Positions 35,701-46,067 of a DNA stretch of 64,000 nucleotides are shown piece by piece. The number at the start of each line of letters is the position of its first letter. Position 1 is the first letter of the stretch. This DNA is from Pseudonocardia terrae (GTDB lineage: Bacteria > Actinomycetota > Actinomycetes > Mycobacteriales > Pseudonocardiaceae). The notes below the pieces were generated by a model. The model worked only from the letters and a program-made list of their open reading frames with translations. It did not search any database and had not been told where the DNA came from. Where the stretch lies: assembly GCF_021343995.1 (NCBI RefSeq), contig NZ_JAJTTE010000005.1:150620-214619 (forward strand). Direction: 5' to 3'. The position numbers and the translations under genes were made by a program.

Positions 35701-35974
35701 GTCCGCCACCTGGGGCTCGCTGCCCGCGAAGGGCGGCGTCGAGGCGGCCTTCCGCGCGCAGCTGGAGAACGCCCCGGACCGCGCGGCGGAGATCGCCCGG
35801 ATCGAGCGCGAGCTGGAGGCGCTGGCCTCCCCGTTCCGGACCGTCGAGCGCTTCGGTGTGCAGGACCTGATCGACCCCCGCGAGAGCCGGGCCGTGCTGT
35901 GCGAGTGGGTGCACGACGCCTACCGCCTCCTGCCCGAGCAGCTCGGCCGTCCCGCCTTCGGCACTCGTCCCTGA
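32774..35974 (+). CDS. single-chain acyl-CoA carboxylase (BC-BCCP-CT fusion)
   Basis: 1066 residues from GTG 32774, which has GGAGG four bases upstream; ATG 32759 overlaps the TetR stop but lacks such a site. It holds three activities. The biotin carboxylase (residues 1-445) has GYGFLSENAAFA, the ATP-grasp loop GGGGRGM and ELNPRLQVEHTVTEE. The biotinyl domain (465-535) has EAMKME with Lys499. The carboxyltransferase (565-1066) has LTVRERIDALVDKGSFAEI and WGSLPAKGGVEAA. This architecture matches single-chain long-chain acyl-CoA carboxylases, which carboxylate a broad range of acyl-CoAs. A CoA ligase follows 23 bases downstream and may provide its substrate. Confidence 0.93.
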   Translation: MTLLVANRGEIAVRLVRAARELGLRTVAVFAAEDADAPHVTLADEAHELPGSGVAAYLDQDALVEVATRAGARLVHPGYGFLSENAAFARRCADNGLTFVGPRPELLDLFGDKVRARATAREAGVPVLPGTLGPTSPDEAGAFLAEHGAVMLKALAGGGGRGMRAVTSADDLADAYARCRSEAEQAFGSGELYVEKLVGSARHIEVQIVGDGTQVRHLGERDCSIQRRHQKLIEIAPAPFLDVAVRQRLLDAAVTIGEHVGYESLGTVEFLVHGDEVWFLELNPRLQVEHTVTEEVTGVDLVETQLRLAQGGPLDVSGAPRGFAIQARVNTEELDEDGTPRPRAGLLTAFDPPAGPHVRVDTYGYTGLRTSPRFDSLLAKVIAHGASFADAARRADAALAEFRIEGLATTIPFLRAVLTHPDFTGGPSDTGFVAAHLAELRSTDLPVRFPTVTHAAPRAEVVPADGITAPMDGVVVEYAVEPGARVRRGERLLVLEAMKMEFTVRAETAGTVGPLLAEVGAVVEEGAPLLVLEPSASDDGEVTADIPAVDEGWEREAEEVHRRRALGREMGGPEKIARQHESGRLTVRERIDALVDKGSFAEIAPLTGFATYSADNELTSLLPVNFVSGTARIDGRRAVVGADDFTIRGSSGDAAIWQKQVFTEEYAGAMRLPVVRLLDGASGGGSVVTAQRNGYHYLPVNPGWDAVVENMSLVPVVSACLGPTVGLGAARLAMSHLALMVEGIGQVFTAGPPVVKGSSGEDLTKEQLGGAEIHRNNGLVERFVRSEEEAFGVVRGFLSYLPQSVFEVPPVVPSEDPADRAEESLVRAMPRNPREPYDVHALLDAVFDQGSVFRYAEYGGATVTALARLDGHPVGVIATDPTRGVTISAEGAQAITRLVDLCETFHLPLVSLTDQGGASIGSGAERKATIRFGVRAIAAVYQARVPQAEIIVRRVFGVGGAGIVNRHRPNRTWAWPSATWGSLPAKGGVEAAFRAQLENAPDRAAEIARIERELEALASPFRTVERFGVQDLIDPRESRAVLCEWVHDAYRLLPEQLGRPAFGTRP

Positions 35975-35997
35975 GAAGTCCGGCCCTGAGGAGAAGC

Positions 35998-37713
35998 ATG
36001 TCCGAGCACGAGCTCACCGCCCGGCTGCGCGCCGAGGACGAGCTGATCACCGACCGGCTCCGGCACTGGGCCCGGACCACCGGCGACCGCACGTTCCTCT
36101 ACTACGGCGAGGACGACGTCTCGTTCACCTACGCCGAGTTCGACCGCCGGACCGACGCGATCGCCGGCAACCTCGCCGGCCGGGGCGTGACCAAGGGCGA
36201 CCGGGTGTCGGTCTTCAGCCTCAATCCGATGATCACCGCGCTGGTGATGGTCGGCTGCTGGAAGGCCGGGGCGGTCTACGCGCCGGTCAACTTCTCCTAC
36301 ACCGGCCGGCTGCTGTCCTACCAGCTCGACGACACCCGACCCGTGCTGATCGTGACCGATCCCGCCCTGCTGCCGGCGCTCAACGCCGTCGCCGACGTGC
36401 TGGAGCAGCCGCCCGCCGTCGCCCTCTACACGCCGCCGGAGAGCGCCCACGACCACGCGCCCGCGCCCGACCTGCACCCGGCGTTCCGGTCCGTGGCCTG
36501 GGGCGATCTCGTGGCCGACGCCGCGGCGCCGCAGGTCACCGTCGCCTTCGACGACCCGGCCAACGTCTTCTACACGTCAGGGACCACCGGTCCGTCGAAG
36601 GGCGTGCTGCAGCCCTTCCGCTGGATGGCGCAGTACACGTGGGGGCTGCGGATGACGTTGTCCGAAGAGGACGTCGTCTACAACGACCTGCCGATGTACC
36701 ACGTGGGCGGGGCGCTGGCGAACTTCGGCCGCGCGCTGTGGCAGGGCAGCGAGGTCGCGGTGTGGAACCGGTTCAGCCCCACCCGGTTCTGGGAGCGCGT
36801 CGCCTCCCGTGGGGCCACCTCCGCGATCCTGCTGGACGTCATGATCCCCTGGCTGTCCAAGGCACCCGCCTGCGCCGACGACCGGCGAAACACGCTGAAC
36901 AAGGCGTACATGCAGCCGTTGCCGTTGCAGCACAACGAGTTCTCCCGCCGGTTCGGGATCGACCACGTGGCGGCCGGGTTCGGGCAGACCGAGGCCGGGG
37001 CGCCGCTGTGCGTGCTGATCGAGGAGACCGCTCCTGGTGAGGGGACGCCGGCCGATCTCTACCGCGGCCACTCGCACGAGGAGATGGCGGCGGTGGCGGA
37101 GCGCAAGGGCGTCCCGGTCCTGCACGCTGCGCAGGCGAGCCGGAAGGGGCTGATGGGGCGGCCGAGCCCGTTCTTCGACGTCACGGTGCGGAACGAGCGC
37201 GACGAGGAGTGCGAGCCCGAGGAGCCCGGCCACCTCAGCGTCCGGCCGAAGGTGCCCGGGATGCTGCTGCAGTCCTACCTGAACAAGCCGGAGGCCACGG
37301 TCACCGCCACCCGCAACCTCTGGTTCCACACCGGCGACGCGGCGCTCGTGGGTGAGGACGGGCTGTTCTACTTCGTCGACCGGCTCGGTGACCGGATCCG
37401 GGTGCGCGGCGAGAACCTGTCGTCGTTCCAGGTGGAGGACATGCTCAACCAGCACCCGGTGGTCCGGATGAGCGCCGCGTTCCCGATCCCGGGCGCCGAG
37501 GGGGACGAGGACGACATCGTGGCCTACGTCGTCCCCACCGAGGGCGCGGCGCTGACCACGGACGAGGTGTACGCCTTCGCCGAGGAGACCATGCCGAAGT
37601 ACATGCGGCCCCGACACGTCCGGATCGTGGACGACATCCCGCGCACCCCCACCAACAAGGTCGAGAAGTACCGGCTGCGGCAGCGGATCCTGGCCGAGCT
37701 GCAGGAGGCGTAG
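35998..37713 (+). CDS. acyl-CoA synthetase, carnitine-CoA-ligase-like
   Basis: 571 residues from ATG 35998 after GAGGAG. The motifs are VFYTSGTTGPSKGVLQPF, GFGQTEAGAP, WFHTGDAALVGEDGL, VDRLGDRIRVRGENLSSFQV and TPTNKVEKYRL. The layout, with the inserted helix before A7 and MPKYMRPRHVRI near the end, resembles CaiC-type crotonobetaine/carnitine-CoA ligases. It is in an operon with the fused carboxylase and is convergent with the carnitine acyltransferase operon. The proximity to the latter is suggestive of a shared substrate but not proof. Confidence 0.9.
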   Translation: MSEHELTARLRAEDELITDRLRHWARTTGDRTFLYYGEDDVSFTYAEFDRRTDAIAGNLAGRGVTKGDRVSVFSLNPMITALVMVGCWKAGAVYAPVNFSYTGRLLSYQLDDTRPVLIVTDPALLPALNAVADVLEQPPAVALYTPPESAHDHAPAPDLHPAFRSVAWGDLVADAAAPQVTVAFDDPANVFYTSGTTGPSKGVLQPFRWMAQYTWGLRMTLSEEDVVYNDLPMYHVGGALANFGRALWQGSEVAVWNRFSPTRFWERVASRGATSAILLDVMIPWLSKAPACADDRRNTLNKAYMQPLPLQHNEFSRRFGIDHVAAGFGQTEAGAPLCVLIEETAPGEGTPADLYRGHSHEEMAAVAERKGVPVLHAAQASRKGLMGRPSPFFDVTVRNERDEECEPEEPGHLSVRPKVPGMLLQSYLNKPEATVTATRNLWFHTGDAALVGEDGLFYFVDRLGDRIRVRGENLSSFQVEDMLNQHPVVRMSAAFPIPGAEGDEDDIVAYVVPTEGAALTTDEVYAFAEETMPKYMRPRHVRIVDDIPRTPTNKVEKYRLRQRILAELQEA

Positions 37714-37805
37714 CCCGCCGTGGCGCGGGACGGGGGTGGTGTCGCGCCGCCGTCGTCCCGGGTGGGCTCGGTCCCGGTACGAGGCGCGGGTAGCGACGGG
37801 AGGGC

Positions 37806-38624
37806 TCAGGGGCCCGGCCGGCTGACGTGGCACTCGGCGTGGAACCAGCCCGCGGACTCCTTGCCGGACGGGTCGAGGCCGCGGGCGCGGACGTCGGCGA
37901 CGGCGGCGGCCTGCTCCGCCGCGTCGACGAAGCGACGCTGGCGCACGGTGCCGGGCAGGCGGCGGGTGACCAGGCCGTGCGCGTCGAGCACCCCGGTGAT
38001 CTCGTCGTAGCCGAAGACGCGCAGCACGAACACGACCAGGCGGACGTCGGACGGCAGGTGGGCGAGCAGCCGGGTGAACGTCCGCGGGCCGACGTACCCG
38101 ACGCCGCCGGTGCACACCAGTGTCCCGACCGTCGCGAGCGCGGCGGCGAGCTCGGGGGACGGGTCCGCGCGTTCGAGGTCCTCGGCGAAACCGCGGTGGA
38201 GCAACCCGGCACGCTCGGCGTAGCCGACGGCCGGGGCGGAGGCGTCGAGGCCCACGACCCGGATGTCGGGGCGGTCTACCCAGGCGCCGAAGAACGCCGC
38301 GTCGGCGGCGGCGAGCGCGTCGGGGGACAGGTCTCCGACGGCGGGCGCGGTGTAGCGGGCCTCGAGCGCCGGGAGACGGATCGAGGTGCGCAGCAGGGCC
38401 GCGTTGGTGCCGTAGGAGCAGCAGAGGTCCAGCACCGTCCGGGCCCGTGGGTCCCGGCCCGCCGCGTCGACCTCGGCGCGGGCGACGGGCACGGCGTGGG
38501 CGGGCACCTGGTACTCCAGCGGCGCGAGCGCGCCGAAGTAGGGGCGCGGGTCGGGCGCGGTGTAGATGCCGCTGAAGTCCGCCTTCGAGGTCGCGGTCCG
38601 CGCCGCCCGCACGGCCGGCGTCAT
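37806..38624 (-). CDS. class I SAM-dependent methyltransferase (linked to carnitine acyltransferase)
   Basis: 272 residues; the ATG overlaps the stop of the acyltransferase gene (ATGA). The SAM-binding motif I is VLDLCCSYGTNAALL near residue 65 (the usual GxGxG is CSYGT). The acidic strand-2 residue is in VVGLDASAPAVGYAERAGL and the motif before strand 4 is GTLVCTGGVGYVG. The C-terminus carries GWFHAECHVSRPGP. It is the last gene of a three-gene operon with a Fe(II)/2-oxoglutarate oxygenase and a carnitine acyltransferase-like enzyme. N-methylation of an amino acid or amine is plausible from that context, but O- or C-methylation cannot be excluded. Confidence 0.85.
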   Translation of the reverse strand: MTPAVRAARTATSKADFSGIYTAPDPRPYFGALAPLEYQVPAHAVPVARAEVDAAGRDPRARTVLDLCCSYGTNAALLRTSIRLPALEARYTAPAVGDLSPDALAAADAAFFGAWVDRPDIRVVGLDASAPAVGYAERAGLLHRGFAEDLERADPSPELAAALATVGTLVCTGGVGYVGPRTFTRLLAHLPSDVRLVVFVLRVFGYDEITGVLDAHGLVTRRLPGTVRQRRFVDAAEQAAAVADVRARGLDPSGKESAGWFHAECHVSRPGP

Positions 38625-40381
38625 CCCGGGACCTGCTCTGCGGCGAGGAGGGCGTCGAGCTCGGCGAGGGCCTCGCGGAGGCGGCCGGCGAAGGCGTGCA
38701 TCCGGTCGGCGACGGCCCGCGGGGTCGCGAGGTAGACGTCGAAACGGTCGTGCTGCAGGCCGTAGCCGACGCCGATGCACGTCGGGCTGGTCGAGCCGAA
38801 GCCGAAGTACTGGATGCGGGGCGAGGGCACGGCGCTGGTGGACAGGAAGTCGTCGCGCAGGATCGTCCAGCCCGGGCTGTCGAAGAACGGCAGGTCCGGG
38901 CCGCCGCGGCGGCGCCGGATCCACTGCAGCTCCCACAGGTGCTGTTCGGGGGCGTCGCCGGCCTGGCACTCCTTCGCCCGGCGGACGTGGGCCTCGGCGG
39001 CGGCGCGGAAGGCGGCGCGCCGCGCGTCGTCGCCCACGGCCGGGTCGGTCATGGCGTCGACGAAGGCGACGACCTCGGGGGTCACCACGCGCATCGCCTC
39101 GGTGCGCCCGTGTCGGAAGCGGCGGGTGGCGATCGACTCATAGGTCGCGCCGGTGATCCCCGTCGCGCGGCGGTGGGCGAGCTGGAACGCCAGCTGGGCG
39201 AACGCGTCGGGGGAGCAGCGGAGCTGCTTGGCGCGGGTGCTGGTGACGCTGCCGATGCTGAGCGTCTCGGTGGCGCAGGCGGCGGCGTAGTCGGCGAACT
39301 CGGCGCCGGACCGGGCGATGTCGGCCCGCATGGCGTCGTCGAGGTGCCACGGGACGGGGGTGACGGCGCAGGGCCCCGCGCCGGGAAGGTTTGGGGCCGG
39401 TGCGCCGAGGATCGCGTCGACGTAGCCGATCACGGTGGTCCCGTCGAGCTCGCAGTGCTCGCCGTTGAGCCCCGCGGTGCCGTCGCCGAACACGACCAGG
39501 GTGAGCGACTTGTCGAACCAGCGGTTGCCGGAGTCCCCGTGCAGGAGGACGTCGCAGGCCTCGCGCGGCTCGCCCGGGACGGTGTCCTCCAGGGCCACAC
39601 AGAACAGCGCGGTCTCGATCGTCTCGAGCGCGTCCGCGTTGTGGGCGCGCAGCCTGTCGCGGCTCTCCGCCCAGGCGGCACGGGCCTTCGTGGTGAGGTG
39701 CCCGACCCCCTCGCCGCGGGTCCCGGTGGCCGCGACGACGGCGCGGAGCCCGTCGGCGATCTCGGCGGCCGAGTGCGGTGTCCCGTCCGGGCCGATCACG
39801 TCGAGCCGGACGGCGTGGCCGTGGTGGAACACGACGACGTGCCGCTCGGCGGACGGTCCCGGCCAGGCGTCGGTGTACGGGGTGCGACTGCTGTCGATCT
39901 CGCGGCCCGGGATGCGGCAGGCGGAGAACAGGTACTTGAGCTGCTCCATCGACAGCGGCGCGCCGCGCTGGGTCGCCGGCGGCACCGCCTGCGCGTCGAT
40001 CGCCAGCTTGTAGGCGACCGTGGCCGCGGTCAGCGCGGCCGCGCGCTCGATCCGGCCGAGGCCGGGGGCGTCCTGGAAGAGGAAGAAGAAGTTGGCGTTG
40101 AGCGCGATGCGGTCGCGGCGGCCGAGGTAGCGGGAACGCCAGAAGGCGTCGAGCCAGCTGTGCACGCCCGGGGTGGCGTCGTAGGCGCGCAGCGCGGCGT
40201 CGAGCTCGGGGCCCTCGCCGGCGAGGAACTCGTCGAGCGCCTTCTCGGTGCGGGCGCGCTCGTCGTCGGTCAGCAGCGGCGCGCACCACTCCAGGAACCG
40301 TCGTGCGGTGTCCTCCAGGGAGGGCAGCGGCACCCGGGGCAGGGCGTCCTCGTTGCCGAAGGTCGCGGGGGAGAGGGTCAC
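38621..40381 (-). CDS. choline/carnitine O-acyltransferase-family protein
   Basis: 586 residues, the length of eukaryotic carnitine and choline acetyltransferases; the family is uncommon in bacteria. It opens with the expected proline-rich start (LPRVPLPSLEDTARRFLEWC). The catalytic histidine is His309 in GLNGEHCELDGTT. The C-terminal half has YESIATRRFRHGRTEAMRVV, the CoA/carnitine region, and YFGFGSTSPTCIGVGYGLQH. It would move an acyl group between CoA and the hydroxyl of a carnitine-like acceptor. Its partners here are a 2-oxoglutarate oxygenase (10 bases upstream) that could create the hydroxyl and a methyltransferase that could build a betaine. Confidence 0.92.
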   Translation of the reverse strand: MTLSPATFGNEDALPRVPLPSLEDTARRFLEWCAPLLTDDERARTEKALDEFLAGEGPELDAALRAYDATPGVHSWLDAFWRSRYLGRRDRIALNANFFFLFQDAPGLGRIERAAALTAATVAYKLAIDAQAVPPATQRGAPLSMEQLKYLFSACRIPGREIDSSRTPYTDAWPGPSAERHVVVFHHGHAVRLDVIGPDGTPHSAAEIADGLRAVVAATGTRGEGVGHLTTKARAAWAESRDRLRAHNADALETIETALFCVALEDTVPGEPREACDVLLHGDSGNRWFDKSLTLVVFGDGTAGLNGEHCELDGTTVIGYVDAILGAPAPNLPGAGPCAVTPVPWHLDDAMRADIARSGAEFADYAAACATETLSIGSVTSTRAKQLRCSPDAFAQLAFQLAHRRATGITGATYESIATRRFRHGRTEAMRVVTPEVVAFVDAMTDPAVGDDARRAAFRAAAEAHVRRAKECQAGDAPEQHLWELQWIRRRRGGPDLPFFDSPGWTILRDDFLSTSAVPSPRIQYFGFGSTSPTCIGVGYGLQHDRFDVYLATPRAVADRMHAFAGRLREALAELDALLAAEQVPG

Positions 40382-40391
40382 CGGCGGCCCT

Positions 40392-41216
40392 TCAGATCAG
40401 GAGCCGGTCGACGCGGCCGGGGCCGGCCGGCACGGTGTGGGTCCGGGTCACCCGGCCGAAGAGCTGGCGGGTGCGGGTCGCGGTGCCCACCACCCCGGGC
40501 CGGCGGCTGTAGGCGAGGATCGCGGTGTGCCGCTCGCGGCCGCCCTCGACCGGGCTGACCCGGTGCAACGAGTACCGGCCCGCGAAGAGCTGCAGGTCAC
40601 CCGGGCGCAGCTCCAGCGTGCGGACGCCCCGGTGGTCGCCGTCGAGCACCGCGGTGACCGCGTCGAGGTTCTCCTCCTGCGGCGACCGGATGCCGGGGCA
40701 GTACTGGAACAGGCCACCGGCCTCGGCGGCCTGGGTCTGCAGGCTGACGGTGAACTCGTTGGTGTCGAAGTGCCAGGGGTGCTCGCGGCCGGGGGCGACG
40801 ACGTTGAGCACGAGGCCCGAGAGCGGGTCGGCGAGCGGGAACACCTCGGGCAGCCCGAAGGCGGCGGCGACGAACCGCTGGACCGCGCGGTCGGCGTGGA
40901 GGCGCTGGATCAGCGCGTCGGCCGGGATCCGGTCGCGGGCGACGAACGCGTTCCCCCGCTCCAACGGCCGGTGCGCGGGGTGCTCCGCCGGGAGCGTGGG
41001 GTCCGGGTCGGTGTTGTAGACGTTGACGATCGCGGTCTGGTGGTGGGCGAGCGGGGCGAGCGCCCGGCCCTCCGCGCGCAGCGCCTCCACCTGCTCGGCC
41101 CGCACGAACCCCGGCAGCACGCAGCATCCGGAGTCTCGCAGCTCGGCCCGCACGCGGTCGACCAGCGCCGGGTCATCGAGCGGATGGCGGTCGGTGTCCA
41201 CGATGGTCGGATCCAC
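40392..41216 (-). CDS. Fe(II)/2-oxoglutarate-dependent oxygenase, BesD/HalD-ArpA-like
   Basis: 274 residues from GTG 41216, five bases after AAGGGG. The metal-binding facial triad is His149-x-Asp151 (PWHFDTNEFTVSLQTQ) and His218 (RYSLHRVSPVEGG). Residues after the triad, AEAGGLFQYCPGIRSPQEEN, match the family that includes the amino acid halogenases BesD and HalD. In those halogenases the aspartate is a glycine; here it is kept, so hydroxylation rather than chlorination is expected. Family members act on free lysine and related amino acids. It leads an operon with a carnitine acyltransferase-like enzyme and a methyltransferase, preceded by 17-bp tandem repeats. Confidence 0.85.
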   Translation of the reverse strand: MDPTIVDTDRHPLDDPALVDRVRAELRDSGCCVLPGFVRAEQVEALRAEGRALAPLAHHQTAIVNVYNTDPDPTLPAEHPAHRPLERGNAFVARDRIPADALIQRLHADRAVQRFVAAAFGLPEVFPLADPLSGLVLNVVAPGREHPWHFDTNEFTVSLQTQAAEAGGLFQYCPGIRSPQEENLDAVTAVLDGDHRGVRTLELRPGDLQLFAGRYSLHRVSPVEGGRERHTAILAYSRRPGVVGTATRTRQLFGRVTRTHTVPAGPGRVDRLLI

Positions 41217-41227
41217 GCGCACCCCTT

Positions 41228-41291
41228 CACGTCGTCGTACGAGGGTCGTCGTCGTGCGAGTGCCACAGTCGTGCGAGTGTCGTCGTCGTGC
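41228..41291. repeat. 17-bp tandem repeats upstream of the oxygenase operon
   Basis: Three full units (41241-41257, 41258-41274, 41275-41291) of the form GAGxGTCGTCGTCGTGC, plus a partial fourth (41228-41240), lie between the oxygenase and the formate dehydrogenase operon. The middle unit is the most diverged (GAGTGCCACAGTCGTGC). They sit directly upstream of the oxygenase ribosome-binding site, so they could be regulator-binding iterons or part of the leader. Confidence 0.8.
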
Positions 41292-41366
41292 GTGTGCCGC
41301 TGTGCGCAACGTAGCGGGTCGGCGCCGCCCCCAGAACCCTCCGACCGCACGCCCGGGGCCGTCCGC

Positions 41367-42302
41367 TCAGGCGTCGGGCAGGTTCTGCACGTGCTGGAAG
41401 CCGAAGCGGCCCTTGATGCAGAGGTGGCCGTGGGTGACGTCGTGGTCCGACGGGCTGGTCACGTTGACGATGCTGCCCTGCTGGACGTGCAGCTCCAGGT
41501 TGCAGCCGACCCCGCAGAACGAGCAGATCGTCGTGGTGACGGTCTGCTCCTCGGGACGCCAGTCGCCGTCCTCGCGCAGCTCGTGCTCGCGGACCGACTT
41601 CAGCGCGCCGGTCGGGCAGACCCCGATGCAGTTGCCGCAGTAGACGCAGGCGGAGTCGGGCAGCTCGCCGTCGTACTCGGTGGCGATGTGGGCGTCGAAC
41701 CCGCGGCCGGCGGCGGAGATCGCGAAGGTGAACTGCGCGTCCGTGCCGCAGGCCTTCACGCACTTGTAGCAGAGGATGCAGCGGGCGTAGTCACGCACGT
41801 AGAGGTCGTTGTCGACCTTGACCGGCTGGGCGACGTTCGCCGCCGTCGACCCGTCCGGCGCGTGGTGGTGGCCCACGCGGTGACCCGCGCGGTCGTCCTC
41901 GGGGGGCGCCGGCGGTCCGTAGCGTGCCGGGTCGACACCGTACTCGACCATCCAGCGCTGCACGTCGGTGCTCGCCTGGTCCATGTCGACGGACGAGGCG
42001 AGCAGCTCCAGGACCATCCGACGGCTGTGGCGCACCTTCTCGGTGTCCGTGCGCACGACCATCCCGTCCTCGACCTTCCGCGCACAGGACGGCACGAGCA
42101 CCCGGGAGCCCTCGACCTCGACCATGCACACCCGGCAGGCGTTGATCGGCGTGAGGTTCGGCGCCCAGCACAGGGTCGGCGTCTCGACGCCCCGGTCGCG
42201 CAGGACGTCGAGGATCGTCGCGCCCTCGGGGACGCGCAGCTCGCGGCCGTCGACCGTGACGGTGACGAGCCGGGAGATCGAGCCGAGAAGCACGGTCGTC
42301 AC
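41367..42302 (-). CDS. formate dehydrogenase iron-sulfur protein (N-terminal part of alpha subunit, split)
   Basis: 311 residues from GTG 42302. The N-terminal [2Fe-2S] domain has Cys45, Cys56, Cys59 and Cys73 (TLCWAPNLTPINACRVCMVE). Two [4Fe-4S] motifs follow, CILCYKCVKACG and CVYCGNCIGVCPTG. The C-terminal ~65 residues are the first domain of a molybdopterin enzyme, CSFCGVGC with HGHLCIKGRFGF. In NAD-type formate dehydrogenases all of this is fused in front of the catalytic core. Here the core is encoded separately at 44160-46067, and its N-terminus (MPRRPRHVRLTEPLVRE) picks up just where this protein ends. It passes electrons from the molybdenum site to the NADH-binding subunit. Confidence 0.88.
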   Translation of the reverse strand: MTTVLLGSISRLVTVTVDGRELRVPEGATILDVLRDRGVETPTLCWAPNLTPINACRVCMVEVEGSRVLVPSCARKVEDGMVVRTDTEKVRHSRRMVLELLASSVDMDQASTDVQRWMVEYGVDPARYGPPAPPEDDRAGHRVGHHHAPDGSTAANVAQPVKVDNDLYVRDYARCILCYKCVKACGTDAQFTFAISAAGRGFDAHIATEYDGELPDSACVYCGNCIGVCPTGALKSVREHELREDGDWRPEEQTVTTTICSFCGVGCNLELHVQQGSIVNVTSPSDHDVTHGHLCIKGRFGFQHVQNLPDA

Positions 42303-42315
42303 AGCAGCCCCACTC

Positions 42316-44159
<1,844 letters not shown>

Positions 44160-44160
<1 letters not shown>

Positions 44161-46067
44161 CAGATCTTTTCGCTGCCGATCTTCTCGATGCGGATCGCGG
44201 TCGCCTTGAACTCCGACGTGCCCGACTTGGGGTCCCACGCGTCGTTGGTCAGCACGTTGATGTCGACCTCCTCGGAGAAGTGGGGCGTGAACGACGCCAG
44301 CCCCGGACGCAGCGAGGGGTCGAAGGCGACCGGCGCCTCCACCGCGCCGCGGCGGGACACGACGCGCACCCGGTCGCCGTCGGCGATGCCCAGCTTCGCG
44401 CCGTCCTCGGCGTCCATCCGCAACGACTCGCGCCGCCGCATCGGCGACGCGTACCCGCCGCTCTGCACACCGGAGTTGTAGGCGTCGAGGATGCGGACGG
44501 TGGTGAGCCGGATCGGGAACTCCTCGCTCAGGACGTCGAGCGGGGCGGCGTGCTCCACCGGCATGAACGGTGCCAGGCGGCCGCGCTCCTCGGGGTCCTC
44601 GGCCCACAGCCGGGTGTGCAGGGTCGGCGTGCCGGGATGGTCCTCGTCGGGGCACGGCCACTGGATCCCGCCGAGGGCGTCGAGGCGGGCGTAGGACATC
44701 CCGGCGTGCCAGTCCAGGGACAACGACCGGAGCTCGTCCCACACCTCCTCGGCGGTGGGCTCGCCCCAGGCGTGTCCCAGCCGGTCGGCGACGGCGCAGA
44801 TGATGTGCGTGTCCGGGCGGGCCGAACCCGGCGGGTCGAGCGCCTTGCGGACGCGCTGGACCCGGCGCTCGGAGTTGGTGACCGTGCCCTCGTACTCGCA
44901 CCAGTCCGCCGCGGCGGGCAGGACGACGTCGGCGAGCTCGGCCGTGGCCGTCCGGAAGATGTCCTGGACGACGAGGTGGTCCAGGCCTTCCAGCAGCTCC
45001 CGGGCGTGCGCGGCGTTGGCCTCCGACTCGGCCGGGTTCTCCCCGATGCAGTAGAGGGCCCGCATCGTGCCGGTCTCCATCGCCTCGAAGATCTGCGACA
45101 GGTGCATCCCCGGCTTCGGCGAGATCGGCGCGCCCCACGCCTGCTCGAAGCGGCCGCGGGCCACGTCGTCGCCGAGGTCGTAGCCGCCCGGCAGCTTGGC
45201 CGGGATGGCGCCCATGTCGCCGCCGCCCTGGACGTTGTTCTGCCCGCGCAGCGGCACGACCCCCGACCCGTAGCGGCCGATGTGCCCGGTGAGCAACGCG
45301 AGGTTGATCAGGGCGAACACGTTGTCGGCGGCGTTGTGGTGCTCGGTGATGCCCAGCGTCCAGCAGATCTGGGCGCGGTCGGCCCGGGCGTAGGCGTGCG
45401 CCAGGTCGCGGATCAGTCCGGCGTCGACGCCGGTGATCTCCTGGGCGCGCGCGAGGGTGTAGGGCTCCACCGTGGCGCGGTAGTCCTCGAACCCGGTGGT
45501 CGACCGCTCGACGAACACCTCGTTGACCAGCCCGGCGTCGATGATCTCCCGCCCGACCGCGTTCGCCAGCGCCACGTCGGTGCCGATGTCGAGGCCGAGC
45601 CACCCGTCCGCCCACTGCGCCGTGGAGGTGCGCCGCGGGTCGACCGACCACATCCGGGCGCCCTTCTTCAGGCCCTGCAGGACGTGGTGGAAGAAGATCG
45701 GGTGCGTCTCGCGCGCATTGGTACCCCACAGGACCAGCAGGTCGGTGTCCTCGGCCTCGACGTAGGCCGACGTGCCGCCACCCGCTCCGAACACTGCCGT
45801 CAGACCGACGACCGAGGGAGCGTGTCAAGTGCGGTTGCAGGAGTCCACGTTGTTGCTGCCCATGACCACCCGGGAGAACTTCTGGGCCATGAAGTTCATC
45901 TCGTTGGTGGCCTTGGAGCAGCTGAACATCCCGAACGCCTCGGGCGGCACGCCGCGGAACCCGGCGGCGGCCCGGTCGAGGGCTTCCTTCCAGCTCGCCG
46001 GGCGCAGCACCCCGTCCTCGCGGACGAGCGGCTCGGTGAGGCGGACGTGGCGGGGGCGGCGCGGCAT
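44160..46067 (-). CDS. fdhA: formate dehydrogenase catalytic subunit, selenoprotein (in-frame TGA = Sec81)
   Basis: 635 residues if the TGA at 45825-45827 is read as selenocysteine. The frame is open on both sides of this codon from ATG 46067 (AGGAGG seven bases upstream) to 44160. The context NNVDSCNRT-TGA-HAPSVVGL aligns with NNVDCCARV-Sec-HGPSVAGL of E. coli FdhF, so TGA is exactly at the molybdenum-ligating position. A SECIS-like hairpin follows. Other motifs are CSKATNEMNFMAQKF upstream and GQNNVQGGGDMGA, MRALYCIGENPAE and DWCEYEGTVTNSERR downstream. It oxidises formate to CO2 at a bis-MGD site. The usual N-terminal iron-sulfur domains are in a separate gene (41367). No selA, selB or selC is in the window. 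Confidence 0.9.
45796..45812 (-). promoter_or_regulatory. bacterial SECIS element
   Basis: On the minus strand GTCGTC-GGTCT-GACGGC folds into a 6-bp stem (one G-U pair) with loop GGUCU. The loop begins 18 bases after the TGA, and both loop and spacing match what I recall of the E. coli fdhF SECIS. It would bind SelB to direct selenocysteine insertion. Confidence 0.85.

Noticed and set aside
32561..35914. 1117-codon frame opposite the fused carboxylase
   Set aside because: It is an antisense shadow: low complexity, no motifs, and the plus strand encodes a full three-domain enzyme.
40392..41216. Lysine halogenase (BesD-type) activity for the 2OG oxygenase
   Set aside because: The iron-binding aspartate is retained (HFD), whereas halogenases have glycine there, so hydroxylation is more likely.
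41226..41300. CRISPR-like array upstream of the oxygenase
   Set aside because: The 17-bp units are directly adjacent with no spacers, and no cas genes are present.
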